In this document: one piece after another, positions 1-6,691 of the stretch
Position numbering within the stretch: the stretch's first letter is position 1
Layout of the letters: each line of letters starts with the position of its first letter
From: Cytophagaceae bacterium
GTDB lineage: Bacteria; Bacteroidota; Bacteroidia; Cytophagales; Spirosomataceae
Length of the DNA: 8,498 nucleotides
Reading direction: 5' to 3'
Assembly (NCBI GenBank): GCA_947461155.1
Contig: CANHKE010000037.1
Coordinates: 1-8,498, forward strand
Notes under the pieces: model-generated
Seen by the model: the letters and a program-made list of their open reading frames with translations, nothing else
The model's database searches: none
What the model was told of the DNA's origin: nothing
Made by a program: the position numbers and the translations under genes

Positions 1-912
1 AGTAGGTGCGTATGGAAGTGGTAAGTCACGTGAGTTTACACGAACCACTGGCGCATCTAAATAATCAAAAGCCCAACGTTGTAAATGATAGGTTATCTCA
101 GAAGAAATAGCCGCTAATGGGTTTGCTTCTTCTACAACAACACACCGATTTGTTTTCTTAACTGATTCCACAACCGTAGCGTAGTCAATTGGACGAACCG
201 TTCTTAAGTCGATCACTTCACAACTGAAACCTTGTTTCTCTAATTCTTCCACAGCAGGCATAACGACACGCGAAAGCATTTTACCAAATGTCACAATCGT
301 CACATCTTTTCCTTCTTTCACAATAGAAGCCTTTCCAATTGGGATTAAATACTCACCATCTGGAACTAAGCCCTTATCGCCATACATCACTTCCGACTCC
401 ATGAAAATAACTGGGTCATTATCGCGAATTGCCGATTTCATTAAACCTTTCGCATCAGCTGGATTTGACGGAACAACTACTTTCAATCCCGGTGTATTCG
501 CAAACCAATTTTCAAAGTTTGACGAGTGCTGCGATGACAATTGCCCCGCATTACCTGTAGGCCCACGGAAAACAATTGGGCAAGAATACTGACCACCTGA
601 CATGGACATCAACTTAGCTGCTGAGTTAATCACTTGATCAATTGCTACCAAAGAAAAATTGAATGTCATAAATTCAACAATTGGACGAAGGCCATTGGCC
701 GAAGCACCCACCGCAATACCACCAAAACCTAATTCAGCAATCGGTGTATCAATCACACGGTCCGGACCAAATTCGTCCAACATCCCTTGTGAAACTTTAT
801 AAGCACCATTATATTCAGCAACTTCCTCACCCATCAAAAAGACCGTGTCATCACGTCTCATTTCCTCTTGCATTGCCTCACGCAAGGCTTCTCTAAATTG
901 AATTTCTCTCAT
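1..912 (-). CDS. pdhB: Pyruvate dehydrogenase E1 component, beta subunit (C-terminus off window)
   Basis: Beta subunit of the heterotetrameric E1 that decarboxylates pyruvate with thiamine diphosphate and passes the acetyl group to the E2 lipoyl domain; cytosolic, in the pyruvate dehydrogenase complex. The visible 304 residues start MREIQFREAL and run without a stop to the window edge. Family hallmarks are GEEVAEYNGAYKVSQGM (28-44), DTPIAELGFGG (55-65, with E60 at the position of the glutamate that contacts the ThDP aminopyrimidine), the RGPTG segment (116-120) and QHS (128-130, H129 matching the conserved active-site histidine). The C-terminal transketolase-like domain follows, with DLRTVRPID (235-243) and VVVEEA (258-263). 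The family is usually about 325 residues, so about 20 are missing. The ATG at 912 is chosen because the family begins exactly there and a promoter lies just upstream. No E1 alpha or E2 gene is in view. A 2-oxoisovalerate dehydrogenase beta subunit is the main alternative; the sequence reads more like PDH. Confidence 0.93.
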   Translation of the reverse strand, partial: MREIQFREALREAMQEEMRRDDTVFLMGEEVAEYNGAYKVSQGMLDEFGPDRVIDTPIAELGFGGIAVGASANGLRPIVEFMTFNFSLVAIDQVINSAAKLMSMSGGQYSCPIVFRGPTGNAGQLSSQHSSNFENWFANTPGLKVVVPSNPADAKGLMKSAIRDNDPVIFMESEVMYGDKGLVPDGEYLIPIGKASIVKEGKDVTIVTFGKMLSRVVMPAVEELEKQGFSCEVIDLRTVRPIDYATVVESVKKTNRCVVVEEANPLAAISSEITYHLQRWAFDYLDAPVVRVNSRDLPLPYAPT

Positions 913-948
913 AATATGTTCTTAGTTGTGGGACTACCCAAGCGGGAG

Positions 949-980
949 CAAAATTAGGCAAGAAAAAGCATTCCACAAAA
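949..980 (-). promoter_or_regulatory. Putative Bacteroidota-type promoter of pdhB
   Basis: On the minus strand, TAATTTTG (956-949) matches the phylum -7 consensus TAnnTTTG exactly. TTTTG (980-976) gives a TTG -33 element with a 19-nt spacer, as expected for the Bacteroidota primary sigma factor. Transcription would start near 942, leaving a leader of about 30 nt before the ATG at 912. This is the best promoter match in the window; it is seen by eye and has no experimental support. Confidence 0.6.
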
Positions 981-1023
981 CCAAAATTCAGGTTACAAAT
1001 CATCCATTTTGCTAAATTCCTCG

Positions 1024-1031
1024 TATTTTTG
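1024..1031 (+). promoter_or_regulatory. Putative -7 box for aroB
   Basis: TATTTTTG matches TAnnTTTG. No TTG lies 19-21 nt upstream, so the -33 element is missing or weak. A start near 1038 would give a leader of about 18 nt to the ATG at 1056. It would place the upstream in-frame TTG codon (1029) inside the promoter, which supports the ATG as the true start. Confidence 0.35.
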
Positions 1032-1055
1032 AATTTAAATCGAAATTTCACCCAC

Positions 1056-2084
1056 ATGTCTGTTCAAATCGGCCCCATATCTACTTCGCTTTCGCGCTAT
1101 TTAGCAGAAAACTCCTATTCACATGTAGCCATTTTGGTGGACGAGTATACAAACAAACATTGCTTACCCTTAATTAACTCACTTCTTCCTGCCAAATTCA
1201 CCAAAATTCTGATCAAATCGGGCGAGGATCATAAAACACTCCAAACCTGCGAACGCATTTGGGATGCCATGACCAAAGCCAATATAGATCGCCATGGCTT
1301 ATTGATTAATTTAGGCGGTGGGGTAATCGGCGATATGGGTGGCTTTTGTGCATCTACATACAAAAGAGGGATCGATTTTATTCAAATCCCTACGACCCTT
1401 TTAGCGCAGGTAGATGCCAGTGTGGGAGGAAAGCTGGGCATTGACTTCCAAAGTTTCAAAAATCACATTGGCGTATTTCAATTACCTAAAACAGTTTTGA
1501 TTGACCCCAATTTCATCCATACACTACCCGAACGTCAAAAACTATCTGGTTACGCCGAAATCATCAAACATTGCCTGATTCGCGATGAAGAAAAATGGAG
1601 CGAAATTAGCCACCAGGGATTTGATGACATCAATTTGGCTGACCTAATCAGTCATTCGGTGGAAATCAAAAAAGCAGTTGTGGAAGAAGATCCCAAAGAA
1701 GCAGGACTCCGCAAAATATTAAATTTTGGCCATACTTTAGGTCACGCAGTTGAAACCTATTTATTGAACTTAGGCAAACGCCGCATTTTACACGGGGAAG
1801 CAATCGCCGTAGGCATGATAATGGAAGCCTATCTTGCTTATTCGCGGAATTTGATTAGTCGGCAAGAACTTGAGTCGATCGAAATCTACCTATTTGAAAC
1901 GTATGGACGTGTGAAACTTTCTATGGACGAAATTCCAGCAATCATTAAACTGACGGCGCAAGACAAGAAAAACAAAGGAAATGAAATTCGATTCTCGTTG
2001 CTAACAGGCATCGGCGATTGCGGATATGATATTCCTGTCAGTGCTTCTGAAATGAAAAAGGCGATCGCCTATTACATCGGCTAA
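1056..2084 (+). CDS. aroB: 3-dehydroquinate synthase
   Basis: Converts DAHP to 3-dehydroquinate, the second step of the shikimate pathway; a cytosolic NAD+- and divalent-metal-dependent enzyme. From the ATG at 1056 the protein has 342 residues, close to the family norm of 340-360. Motifs in order: SGEDHKTL (55-62), the NAD-binding glycine loop NLGGGVIGDMGGF (85-97), TTLLAQVDASVGGK (113-126), GYAEIIKH (165-172), NFGHTLGHAVE (223-233) and LHGEAIAVGM (245-254). The expected metal ligands are E168, H226 and H246. An in-frame TTG at 1029 would add nine residues, but it overlaps a -7-like box and the family usually begins close to the (S)VxIG segment, so the ATG is preferred. The gene is divergent from pdhB, and its stop directly abuts the gatC stop on the other strand. 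It acts on the product of the DAHP synthase at 5511-6605, which is not in the same operon. Confidence 0.96.
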   Translation: MSVQIGPISTSLSRYLAENSYSHVAILVDEYTNKHCLPLINSLLPAKFTKILIKSGEDHKTLQTCERIWDAMTKANIDRHGLLINLGGGVIGDMGGFCASTYKRGIDFIQIPTTLLAQVDASVGGKLGIDFQSFKNHIGVFQLPKTVLIDPNFIHTLPERQKLSGYAEIIKHCLIRDEEKWSEISHQGFDDINLADLISHSVEIKKAVVEEDPKEAGLRKILNFGHTLGHAVETYLLNLGKRRILHGEAIAVGMIMEAYLAYSRNLISRQELESIEIYLFETYGRVKLSMDEIPAIIKLTAQDKKNKGNEIRFSLLTGIGDCGYDIPVSASEMKKAIAYYIG

Positions 2085-2372
2085 TTATTCGATTACCTGA
2101 GGAACTTTAAAATATTTCTCATTCGTATCCGGACCCAAAGCGAGTGCCTTTGAACGGTCCAAGCCATCTTTTGCCACATCATCTCGAAAGTGATTTAAGG
2201 AACTCGTCATATGCACTAAGGGTGCGACACCGGATGTGTCCACAGCATTCAATGCTTCCATCCAATCCAACACCTTATTGATCGAATCTTGCATCTCCCC
2301 CACCTGATCTTCTTTCAATTCCAAGCGAGCCAAATGCGCAATTTTCACCACATCATTCTTCGTTACTTTCAT
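2085..2372 (-). CDS. gatC: Asp/Glu-tRNA amidotransferase subunit C
   Basis: Small subunit of GatCAB, the amidotransferase that converts Glu-tRNA(Gln) and/or Asp-tRNA(Asn) to the amidated form. GatC wraps around GatA and stabilises the complex with GatB. The 95-residue length is typical. Visible hallmarks are the N-terminal helix VVKIAHLARLELKE (8-21), the central NAVDTSGVAPLVH (42-54), RDD (63-65) and the C-terminal FKVPQVIE (88-95). GatA and GatB are not in the window, so the tRNA specificity cannot be told from here. It is the last gene of the ridA-gltX unit. Its start lies 20 nt inside the preceding small gene, which suggests translation by re-initiation or coupling. Its stop codon touches the aroB stop on the opposite strand with no spacer. 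Confidence 0.95.
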   Translation of the reverse strand: MKVTKNDVVKIAHLARLELKEDQVGEMQDSINKVLDWMEALNAVDTSGVAPLVHMTSSLNHFRDDVAKDGLDRSKALALGPDTNEKYFKVPQVIE

Positions 2373-2547
2373 CTTTGTTTGGCTTTAATTTTTTATCCTC
2401 AGGCATTTCTTTATCTAAAAATGCGTTCAGTGCATCGCGATCCAAAGTGGTCGTAATTTGACCAAACGAATCAATATTCATTTCAAATCCCGCTAAATCC
2501 GGATGTACTTTAGGTCCCTTAAGGACCGATTTTGACTTGCCTTTCAT
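2353..2547 (-). CDS. Small uncharacterised protein between gltX and gatC
   Basis: Predicted 64-residue soluble protein; I do not recognise a named family. The N-terminus is basic (K2, K4, K6, K10, K13). A middle segment, about 18-34, looks able to form strands (LAGFEMNIDSFGQITTTL). A short helix-like stretch (37-47) follows, and the tail from 48 is highly charged (KKLKPNKDESNEE). It has no signal peptide, membrane segment or cysteines. It looks genuine because it is locked into the operon: its ATG overlaps the gltX stop as ATGA (4 nt), and its end overlaps the gatC start by 20 nt in another frame. The context suggests a role near tRNA charging or ribosome assembly, but that is only association. 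From memory, similar short proteins (xxKGPKVHxxLxGFxxxIxxFGE) occur in other Cytophagales; I cannot verify this here. Confidence 0.75.
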   Translation of the reverse strand: MKGKSKSVLKGPKVHPDLAGFEMNIDSFGQITTTLDRDALNAFLDKEMPEDKKLKPNKDESNEE

Positions 2548-4052
2548 TCGCTAAGTTTTGGAAAAACGGACAATGCCGCCTGTAAACGCGCAATCACTTC
2601 CTCTTTCCCCCACAGCTGCATGGAAATCATCAAATCTGGTCCAGCTCCATTTCCGCTCAAAGCAACCCGCAACATTTGCATCACTTTACCCATTTTAATC
2701 CCTGCTGCTTCCAAAGAAACATGAATCGTATGCTTAATTCCATCCGCATCCCAATCGGCACAAGTAGGCAAATGCGCAGCGATTACCTGCAAACCTTGTT
2801 GGGCCTCCACATTCCACTTACTCGCCAAAACGGCTTCATCGTAAACTTGCGGCCTTTGGGTGAATTCTTGAACCAACTGACTGATTTCCTTTGGAAAAGT
2901 CACCCGATCCAAAAACAAATGAACAAAGGCTTTAGCATCTGCCAGTGCCAAATGAGGCAAGTAAATCTTCGCTAATTCGGCTAAATCGGCTTGTTTTAAA
3001 TATTGCTGATTAAACCATTTGGCTTTATTTACATCAAATTTCGCACCGGCTTTATTGATACGTTCCAATGAAAACGCATCCACCAATTCTTCCAAACTAA
3101 ATAATTCTTGCTCCGTACCTGGATTCCAACCTAAAAAGGCAAGAAAATTCAAGGTAGCTGCTGGCAAATAACCTTCTTGTCTAAATCCTTTAGAAACAGC
3201 GCCTGTTTGGGGATCCGTCCATTCCATGGGAAAAACAGGAAAACCACCTAAATCCGCATCCCGTTTCGACAATTTACCATTGCCTTCAGGCTTTAACAAC
3301 AAAGGTAAATGGGCAAACTGAGGCGCTTTCCAGCCAAATGATTGATATAATAGAATATGCAAAGGTGCAGAAGGAAGCCATTCTTCCCCACGAATCACAT
3401 GGGTGATTTCCATGATGTGATCATCCACGACATTAGCCAAATGATAGGTAGGCATTCCATCGGATTTCATCAGCACTTTATCATCCATGCTCGAAGTATG
3501 TACGTGAACCCAATCGCGTACACTATCTTGAAAACGAATTTCACCTTTGGCAGGAACTTTTAAACGAATCACGTAGGGGGTATCAGATGCCAATAGACTT
3601 TCTAATTCACCCGGCGACATGGCAAGTGAATTGCGTAATTTAACCCGTGTTAACGCGTTGTACTGAAAGGCAGAACCTTTACTCTCGTACATCGTACGCA
3701 TGGCATCTAATTCTTCCGAACTATCGAAGGCATAATATGCTTTCCCTTCTTGAATTAATTGATCCGCGTATTGTTTGTAAAGTGATTTACGCTCGCTTTG
3801 TCGGTATGGCGCATGAGGCCCACCCACCCCGACGCCTTCATCAGGACTAATGCCTAACCACGCTAAACTGTCCAAAATATATTGTTCAGCACCGGGAACA
3901 AAACGCGTTTGATCGGTATCTTCTATACGAAGAATGAATGTTCCACCCGTTTTACGAGCTAATAAATAATTATATAAAGCTGTTCTAACTCCCCCAATAT
4001 GTAATGGTCCCGTGGGACTTGGGGCAAAACGAACACGAACTTTTTCAGACAT
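2544..4052 (-). CDS. gltX: Glutamyl-tRNA synthetase
   Basis: Class I aminoacyl-tRNA synthetase that charges tRNA(Glu) with glutamate using ATP; cytosolic. The protein has 502 residues, within the usual range. The Rossmann-fold catalytic domain opens with RFAPSPTGPLHIGG (8-21), containing the HIGH signature as HIGG (18-21), and continues with LRIEDTDQTR (41-50). The KMSKS signature is present as KLSKR (260-264). A stretch of about 20 residues after it (roughly 269-290, FPVFPMEWTDPQTG...) is an insert I associate with Bacteroidota GluRS. LNFLAFLGWNPG (301-312) leads into the helical anticodon-binding domain. Whether it also mischarges tRNA(Gln) for GatCAB is not visible from sequence alone. It follows ridA after 3 nt and overlaps the next gene as ATGA, so the four genes ridA-gltX-orf-gatC read as one transcript. 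Confidence 0.97.
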   Translation of the reverse strand: MSEKVRVRFAPSPTGPLHIGGVRTALYNYLLARKTGGTFILRIEDTDQTRFVPGAEQYILDSLAWLGISPDEGVGVGGPHAPYRQSERKSLYKQYADQLIQEGKAYYAFDSSEELDAMRTMYESKGSAFQYNALTRVKLRNSLAMSPGELESLLASDTPYVIRLKVPAKGEIRFQDSVRDWVHVHTSSMDDKVLMKSDGMPTYHLANVVDDHIMEITHVIRGEEWLPSAPLHILLYQSFGWKAPQFAHLPLLLKPEGNGKLSKRDADLGGFPVFPMEWTDPQTGAVSKGFRQEGYLPAATLNFLAFLGWNPGTEQELFSLEELVDAFSLERINKAGAKFDVNKAKWFNQQYLKQADLAELAKIYLPHLALADAKAFVHLFLDRVTFPKEISQLVQEFTQRPQVYDEAVLASKWNVEAQQGLQVIAAHLPTCADWDADGIKHTIHVSLEAAGIKMGKVMQMLRVALSGNGAGPDLMISMQLWGKEEVIARLQAALSVFPKLSE

Positions 4053-4055
4053 GAT

Positions 4056-4430
4056 TTATGATTTATAGGCAATACACGAAATTTCCACACGCACATCTTT
4101 GGGCAATCTGGCCACTTCAACAGTCTCGCGAGCGGGGAAATTTTCACTAAAATAAGAACCGTAAACGGCATTAATCTGCGCAAAGTGTCCCATGTCTTTC
4201 ACGAAAATGGTGCATTTTACAATATCTTGATACGAATAACCGGCGGCACGCAAGATATGACCCAGGTTTTTCATCACCTGCTCGGTTTCTTCCTCAATGG
4301 TTACTCCCGATTCAAATGCAGCTAAAGCGATTTGCCCGGAAACATACAAGGTACCATTCACTTCTAAAGCTTGCGAATAGGGCCCGATAGCAGCTGGGGC
4401 TTCAGGAGAAAAAATAATTTTTTTTGTCAT
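4056..4430 (-). CDS. ridA: RidA family enamine/imine deaminase
   Basis: Hydrolyses reactive 2-aminoacrylate and related enamines/imines released by PLP-dependent dehydratases, protecting PLP enzymes; cytosolic, normally a trimer with active sites between subunits. The protein has 124 residues (family about 125-130). Motifs: APAAIGPYSQAL (11-22), YVSGQIAL (29-36), FPARETVEVARLPKDVRVEI (98-117). The four residues defining active RidA are present: Y18, S31, R101 (carboxylate-binding) and E116, matching Y17/S30/R105/E120 of Salmonella RidA. The loop after SGQIAL is a few residues shorter than usual. The frame stays open up to an ATG at 4505, adding 25 residues (MHEKSVSW...). That extension does not resemble the family and would cross the putative promoters and the permease start, so the ATG at 4430 is chosen. 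First gene of the gltX unit. Confidence 0.94.
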   Translation of the reverse strand: MTKKIIFSPEAPAAIGPYSQALEVNGTLYVSGQIALAAFESGVTIEEETEQVMKNLGHILRAAGYSYQDIVKCTIFVKDMGHFAQINAVYGSYFSENFPARETVEVARLPKDVRVEISCIAYKS

Positions 4431-4434
4431 ACCT

Positions 4435-4465
4435 TTGAAATAGCGTTGCAAGTTACCAAAATTTG
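4435..4465 (+). promoter_or_regulatory. Putative promoter of the EamA permease gene
   Basis: TTG (4435-4437), a 20-nt spacer, then AAAATTTG (4458-4465), one mismatch from TAnnTTTG. The start would be near 4472, giving a leader of about 28 nt to the ATG at 4500. The -7 box occupies the same bases as that of the leftward ridA promoter. Confidence 0.4.
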
Positions 4466-4485
4466 CGCGAATCCCCGAAGGCCAA
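4457..4485 (-). promoter_or_regulatory. Putative promoter of the ridA-gltX-orf-gatC unit
   Basis: On the minus strand, AAATTTTG (4464-4457) is one mismatch from TAnnTTTG. TTG at 4485-4483 lies 18 nt upstream, one short of the usual 19-21. The start would be near 4450, about 20 nt before the ridA ATG. The -7 core is shared with the oppositely directed permease promoter. Confidence 0.4.
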
Positions 4486-4499
4486 GAGACTGATTTTTC

Positions 4500-5399
4500 A
4501 TGCAAAACGACATCAAAAAACGAATCGATCAGAATAAAGGAATCGCTTATATGCTGCTTTCTTCCTTATGTTTTGCGGTAATGTCGGCCATTGCCAAATC
4601 CATGAGTGCCCGTTTTGGATCTGTCGAACTTGTTTTCTTTCGCAGTGCCGTGGGCCTACCCTTTCTACTGACAAGTCTTTATCACAAACCTGCTGTCCAA
4701 ACCGGGGGAAAACTGTACTTCATTATTCTAAGAGGTTTGCTGGGTGCATTCACCCTATATTGCCTATTTTTCACGTTGGAGCACCTCGGCCTATCCCTCA
4801 CAAATACCTACGGCCAAGCATTCCCTTTATTCATTGCCGTATTTAGCTTCTTTATATTTCCCAACGAGCGATTATCGTCTAAACAAGTATTATTTCTACT
4901 CGTGGGTTTTTTCGGAATCTTGCTCATCTTTCAGCCAGATGCACAAGGTGAATTAGTACATCATGCCACGGGAATCGTGTATGCCATGGGAACGGCTCTC
5001 GGTTATTTAGCGATCAAAGAAGCCCAAAAATACTACGATTCGCGGTGGGTCGTCGTGTCATTTATGGCCGCAGGATTCATTGCCTCGAGTATTTCTTTGG
5101 CCTTAGGCACTTGGGGAGATCTCCCAAATAGTTTTTTTACAGGCAAATGGGTCATGCCAAATGGCTTCGAATGGTCCATGGCAATAATCATGGGTTTACT
5201 CGCTCTCGGAGTTCAGTATTTTACGACACAAGCATTACTCAATGAGGAAACGAGCATCGTAGGTGCCGTAGGCAATAGCGCTGTTCTCTTCTCTATTCTA
5301 ATCGAAATTTTCCTGGGCCACGGATTTCCCTCGGCAATCGTTTGTGTGGGGATGGGGCTTGTGATTTGGGGGAGTTATCAGGTAGGAGCTAAGAGATGA
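4500..5399 (+). CDS. EamA/DMT-family inner-membrane permease
   Basis: Predicted 10-helix drug/metabolite transporter, a family of small-molecule and amino-acid exporters or importers in the inner membrane. The substrate cannot be read from the sequence. The protein has 299 residues with two EamA repeats, roughly 14-145 and 156-295. Hydrophobic segments lie near 15-35, 43-61, 71-92, 104-120, 128-145, 156-172, 182-203, 224-244, 252-272 and 277-295. Repeat 1 shows the family pattern GIAYMLLSSLCFAVMSAIAK, VFFRSAVGLP (45-54) and the end-of-repeat LVGFFGILLIFQP (134-146). The first ATG is used because helix 1 starts at about residue 15 and a promoter-like sequence precedes it. It is divergent from ridA. 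The last codons (Ala-Lys-Arg-stop) lie inside the left arm of the 5390-5504 repeat, so the natural C-terminus may have been altered by that element. An amino-acid export role next to ridA is possible but is only speculation. Confidence 0.9.
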   Translation: MQNDIKKRIDQNKGIAYMLLSSLCFAVMSAIAKSMSARFGSVELVFFRSAVGLPFLLTSLYHKPAVQTGGKLYFIILRGLLGAFTLYCLFFTLEHLGLSLTNTYGQAFPLFIAVFSFFIFPNERLSSKQVLFLLVGFFGILLIFQPDAQGELVHHATGIVYAMGTALGYLAIKEAQKYYDSRWVVVSFMAAGFIASSISLALGTWGDLPNSFFTGKWVMPNGFEWSMAIIMGLLALGVQYFTTQALLNEETSIVGAVGNSAVLFSILIEIFLGHGFPSAIVCVGMGLVIWGSYQVGAKR

Positions 5400-5504
5400 G
5401 AACTAAGAGGTGAGAGAAAATACTAAGAGGCTAGAATTGTTTACTTACGTAAATAATTCTAACCTCTTATTTCTTACCTCTTACTTCTTACTTCCTATCT
5501 CTTA
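5390..5504. repeat. Imperfect long inverted repeat made of TAAGAGG-like units
   Basis: Two arms of about 55 nt (5390-5444 and 5449-5504) are inverted copies around a TTAC loop. The paired blocks I can trace are: inner stem 5424-5444 with 5449-5469 (21 positions, one mismatch at 5431/5462 and one G-T pair); middle stem 5404-5415 with 5472-5483 (12 positions, one G-T pair); outer stem 5390-5397 with 5497-5504 (8 bp). Within the arms, 7-nt units such as TAAGAGG, TAAGAAG and TAAGAGA recur, so the arms are themselves tandem-repeat-like. The left arm begins inside the permease reading frame, and the right arm ends 6 nt before the DAHP synthase stop. It fills the whole convergent gap. It is probably a non-coding dispersed element (MITE- or REP-like); that class is inferred from its form. 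Confidence 0.85.
5424..5469. terminator. Possible bidirectional transcription stop (inner hairpin)
   Basis: The inner 21-position stem with a 4-nt loop sits between two converging genes, where a terminator working in both directions would be expected. It is AT-rich, and no clean T-tract follows on either side, so it is not a classical intrinsic terminator. Termination is inferred from position and stem length. Confidence 0.35.
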
Positions 5505-5510
5505 ATTATA

Positions 5511-6605
5511 TTACGCCGTCGCTGAATTCATCACTTCCGTTTGCTTACGGATTGATTCTAAGTGCACCAACTTAAATAATTCTTCTACAAATTCAGGATA
5601 TAAAGCTAAGCCTTTCGCTTGGTTCGCACGATCGTTGTGCAATTGCTTCCAACGGTCTAGTTGCAATACGGCAACGTTATTATCGCGTTTGTATTCGCCT
5701 AATTTCTCAACCACCGACATACGTGCAGCCAGAACCTCTAACAATTCACGATCGATATTATCAATTTTCTCACGAAGACCAGCTAATTCATCTGAGAAAT
5801 CAGCGCCGTAATTGGCATTGCGAACTTCTAATTCACGTAACATTTCACCCAATTTCTCAGGTGTCACTTGTTGCGAAGCATCAGACCAAGCTGCATCCGG
5901 ATCCCGGTGCGTCTCGATAATCATACCATCATAATTCAAATCCAAGATACGTTGCGATAATTCCATCAACAACGCACGCTTTCCAGCCATGTGTGATGGA
6001 TCACCAATCAATGGCATTTGTGGAAACAAACGCTTCAATTCAACCGCCATCGCCCACATAGGTGAATTACGATATTTCGTTTCTTGTGCATTTGAGAAAC
6101 CACGGTGAATCGCACCCAATTTCTTTATACCAGAACCTTGTAAACGCTCAAAAGCACCCACCCATAAAGCCAAATCCGGATTAACCGGGTTTTTAACTAA
6201 CACAGGAACGTCTACCCCTTTCAAGGCATCCGCTAAATCTTGCACGTTAAATGGATTAACCGTTGTACGTGCTCCAATCCACAATACATCTACACCGTAC
6301 TTCAATGCCAATTCAATATGCTCAGGTGTAGCTACCTCAATCGCCAATGGCAATCCCGTTTCTTTCTTTGCTTCGACCAACCACTTCAATGCTGGCTCTC
6401 CCATTCCCTCAAAACTACCCGGACGCGTACGTGGCTTCCATACACCTGCACGCATGATGTGTGCATATCCCTCCGCTTTAATACGGCGAGCTGTTTCTAA
6501 TACTTGCTCCTCAGTCTCAGCTGAACATGGACCCGCAATAATTAACGGTTTTCCACCAGTCTGAATCCAGTCTTGCATCGGTATAATGTCTAAATTGGCA
6601 TTCAT
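5511..6605 (-). CDS. aroF: Bifunctional DAHP synthase (type I-beta) / chorismate mutase (AroQ type)
   Basis: The N-terminal domain condenses PEP and erythrose-4-phosphate to DAHP, the first shikimate step. The C-terminal domain rearranges chorismate to prephenate for Phe/Tyr. The protein has 364 residues and is cytosolic. The DAHP synthase domain (about 1-260) shows IAGPCSAE (23-30, metal ligand C27), KPRTRPGSFEG (57-67), WIGARTT (109-115), VKNP (137-140), GAIHRGF (164-170), GDPSHMAGKR (201-210, ligand H205), ligand E231 and D242 (SDASQQ). The mutase domain (about 272-360) has LREKIDNIDRELL (277-289, R278), AAR (R295) and K306, aligning with R11, R28 and K39 of the E. coli mutase. This fusion order is known in Bacteroidota (for example Prevotella), where the mutase domain also serves feedback control by prephenate. 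It converges on the permease gene and is divergent from proline dehydrogenase. I found no convincing promoter upstream. The symbol follows type I-beta naming; aroG or pheA are also used. Confidence 0.95.
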   Translation of the reverse strand: MNANLDIIPMQDWIQTGGKPLIIAGPCSAETEEQVLETARRIKAEGYAHIMRAGVWKPRTRPGSFEGMGEPALKWLVEAKKETGLPLAIEVATPEHIELALKYGVDVLWIGARTTVNPFNVQDLADALKGVDVPVLVKNPVNPDLALWVGAFERLQGSGIKKLGAIHRGFSNAQETKYRNSPMWAMAVELKRLFPQMPLIGDPSHMAGKRALLMELSQRILDLNYDGMIIETHRDPDAAWSDASQQVTPEKLGEMLRELEVRNANYGADFSDELAGLREKIDNIDRELLEVLAARMSVVEKLGEYKRDNNVAVLQLDRWKQLHNDRANQAKGLALYPEFVEELFKLVHLESIRKQTEVMNSATA

Positions 6606-6664
6606 ATTTTTTGGATTAACAAGGACAGAAGCCCCCTACTTTTTTGTTTATTTATTTCTAATAT

Positions 6665-6679
6665 TTCCGAAAAACGGAA
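6665..6679. promoter_or_regulatory. 15-bp dyad, candidate operator
   Basis: TTCCGAAAAACGGAA is a perfect 5-bp inverted repeat around five A residues. It covers about -27 to -41 from the expected proline dehydrogenase start, where the -33 element should be. A regulator bound here could control this promoter, and perhaps the divergent aroF. No regulator gene is in the window. The function is inferred. Confidence 0.4.
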
Positions 6680-6691
6680 GATTTATTCTCT

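Noticed and set aside
401..896. Plus-strand open frames (401-592 and 681-896) opposite pdhB
   Set aside because: Antisense to an unambiguous pdhB frame, with biased composition and no recognisable protein features.
2061..2068. GCGATCGC octamer as a cyanobacterial HIP1 repeat
   Set aside because: I noticed only this one copy, inside aroB codons, and every protein points to Bacteroidota, so a HIP1 interpretation is not justified.
2676..3850. Three plus-strand frames opposite gltX (2676-2975, 3357-3563, 3647-3850)
   Set aside because: Shadows of the gltX reading frame; no start signals and no family resemblance.
3959..4183. Minus-strand 74-residue frame across the gltX/ridA junction
   Set aside because: Overlaps the ends of two well-supported genes in another frame; the sequence looks like out-of-frame translation.
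4431..4505. 25-residue N-terminal extension of RidA from the ATG at 4505
   Set aside because: RidA proteins begin close to the MTKKIIFSPEAP segment; the extension would cover both putative promoters and the permease start.
6240..6500. Plus-strand frames opposite the DAHP synthase gene (5723-5920, 6240-6500)
   Set aside because: Antisense frames rich in Cys, His and Ser, as expected from reverse reading of a conserved gene; no independent support.
1056..6605. aroB and DAHP synthase/chorismate mutase as an aromatic biosynthesis cluster
   Set aside because: They lie on opposite strands, over 3 kb apart, with unrelated genes between; the proximity may be accidental.
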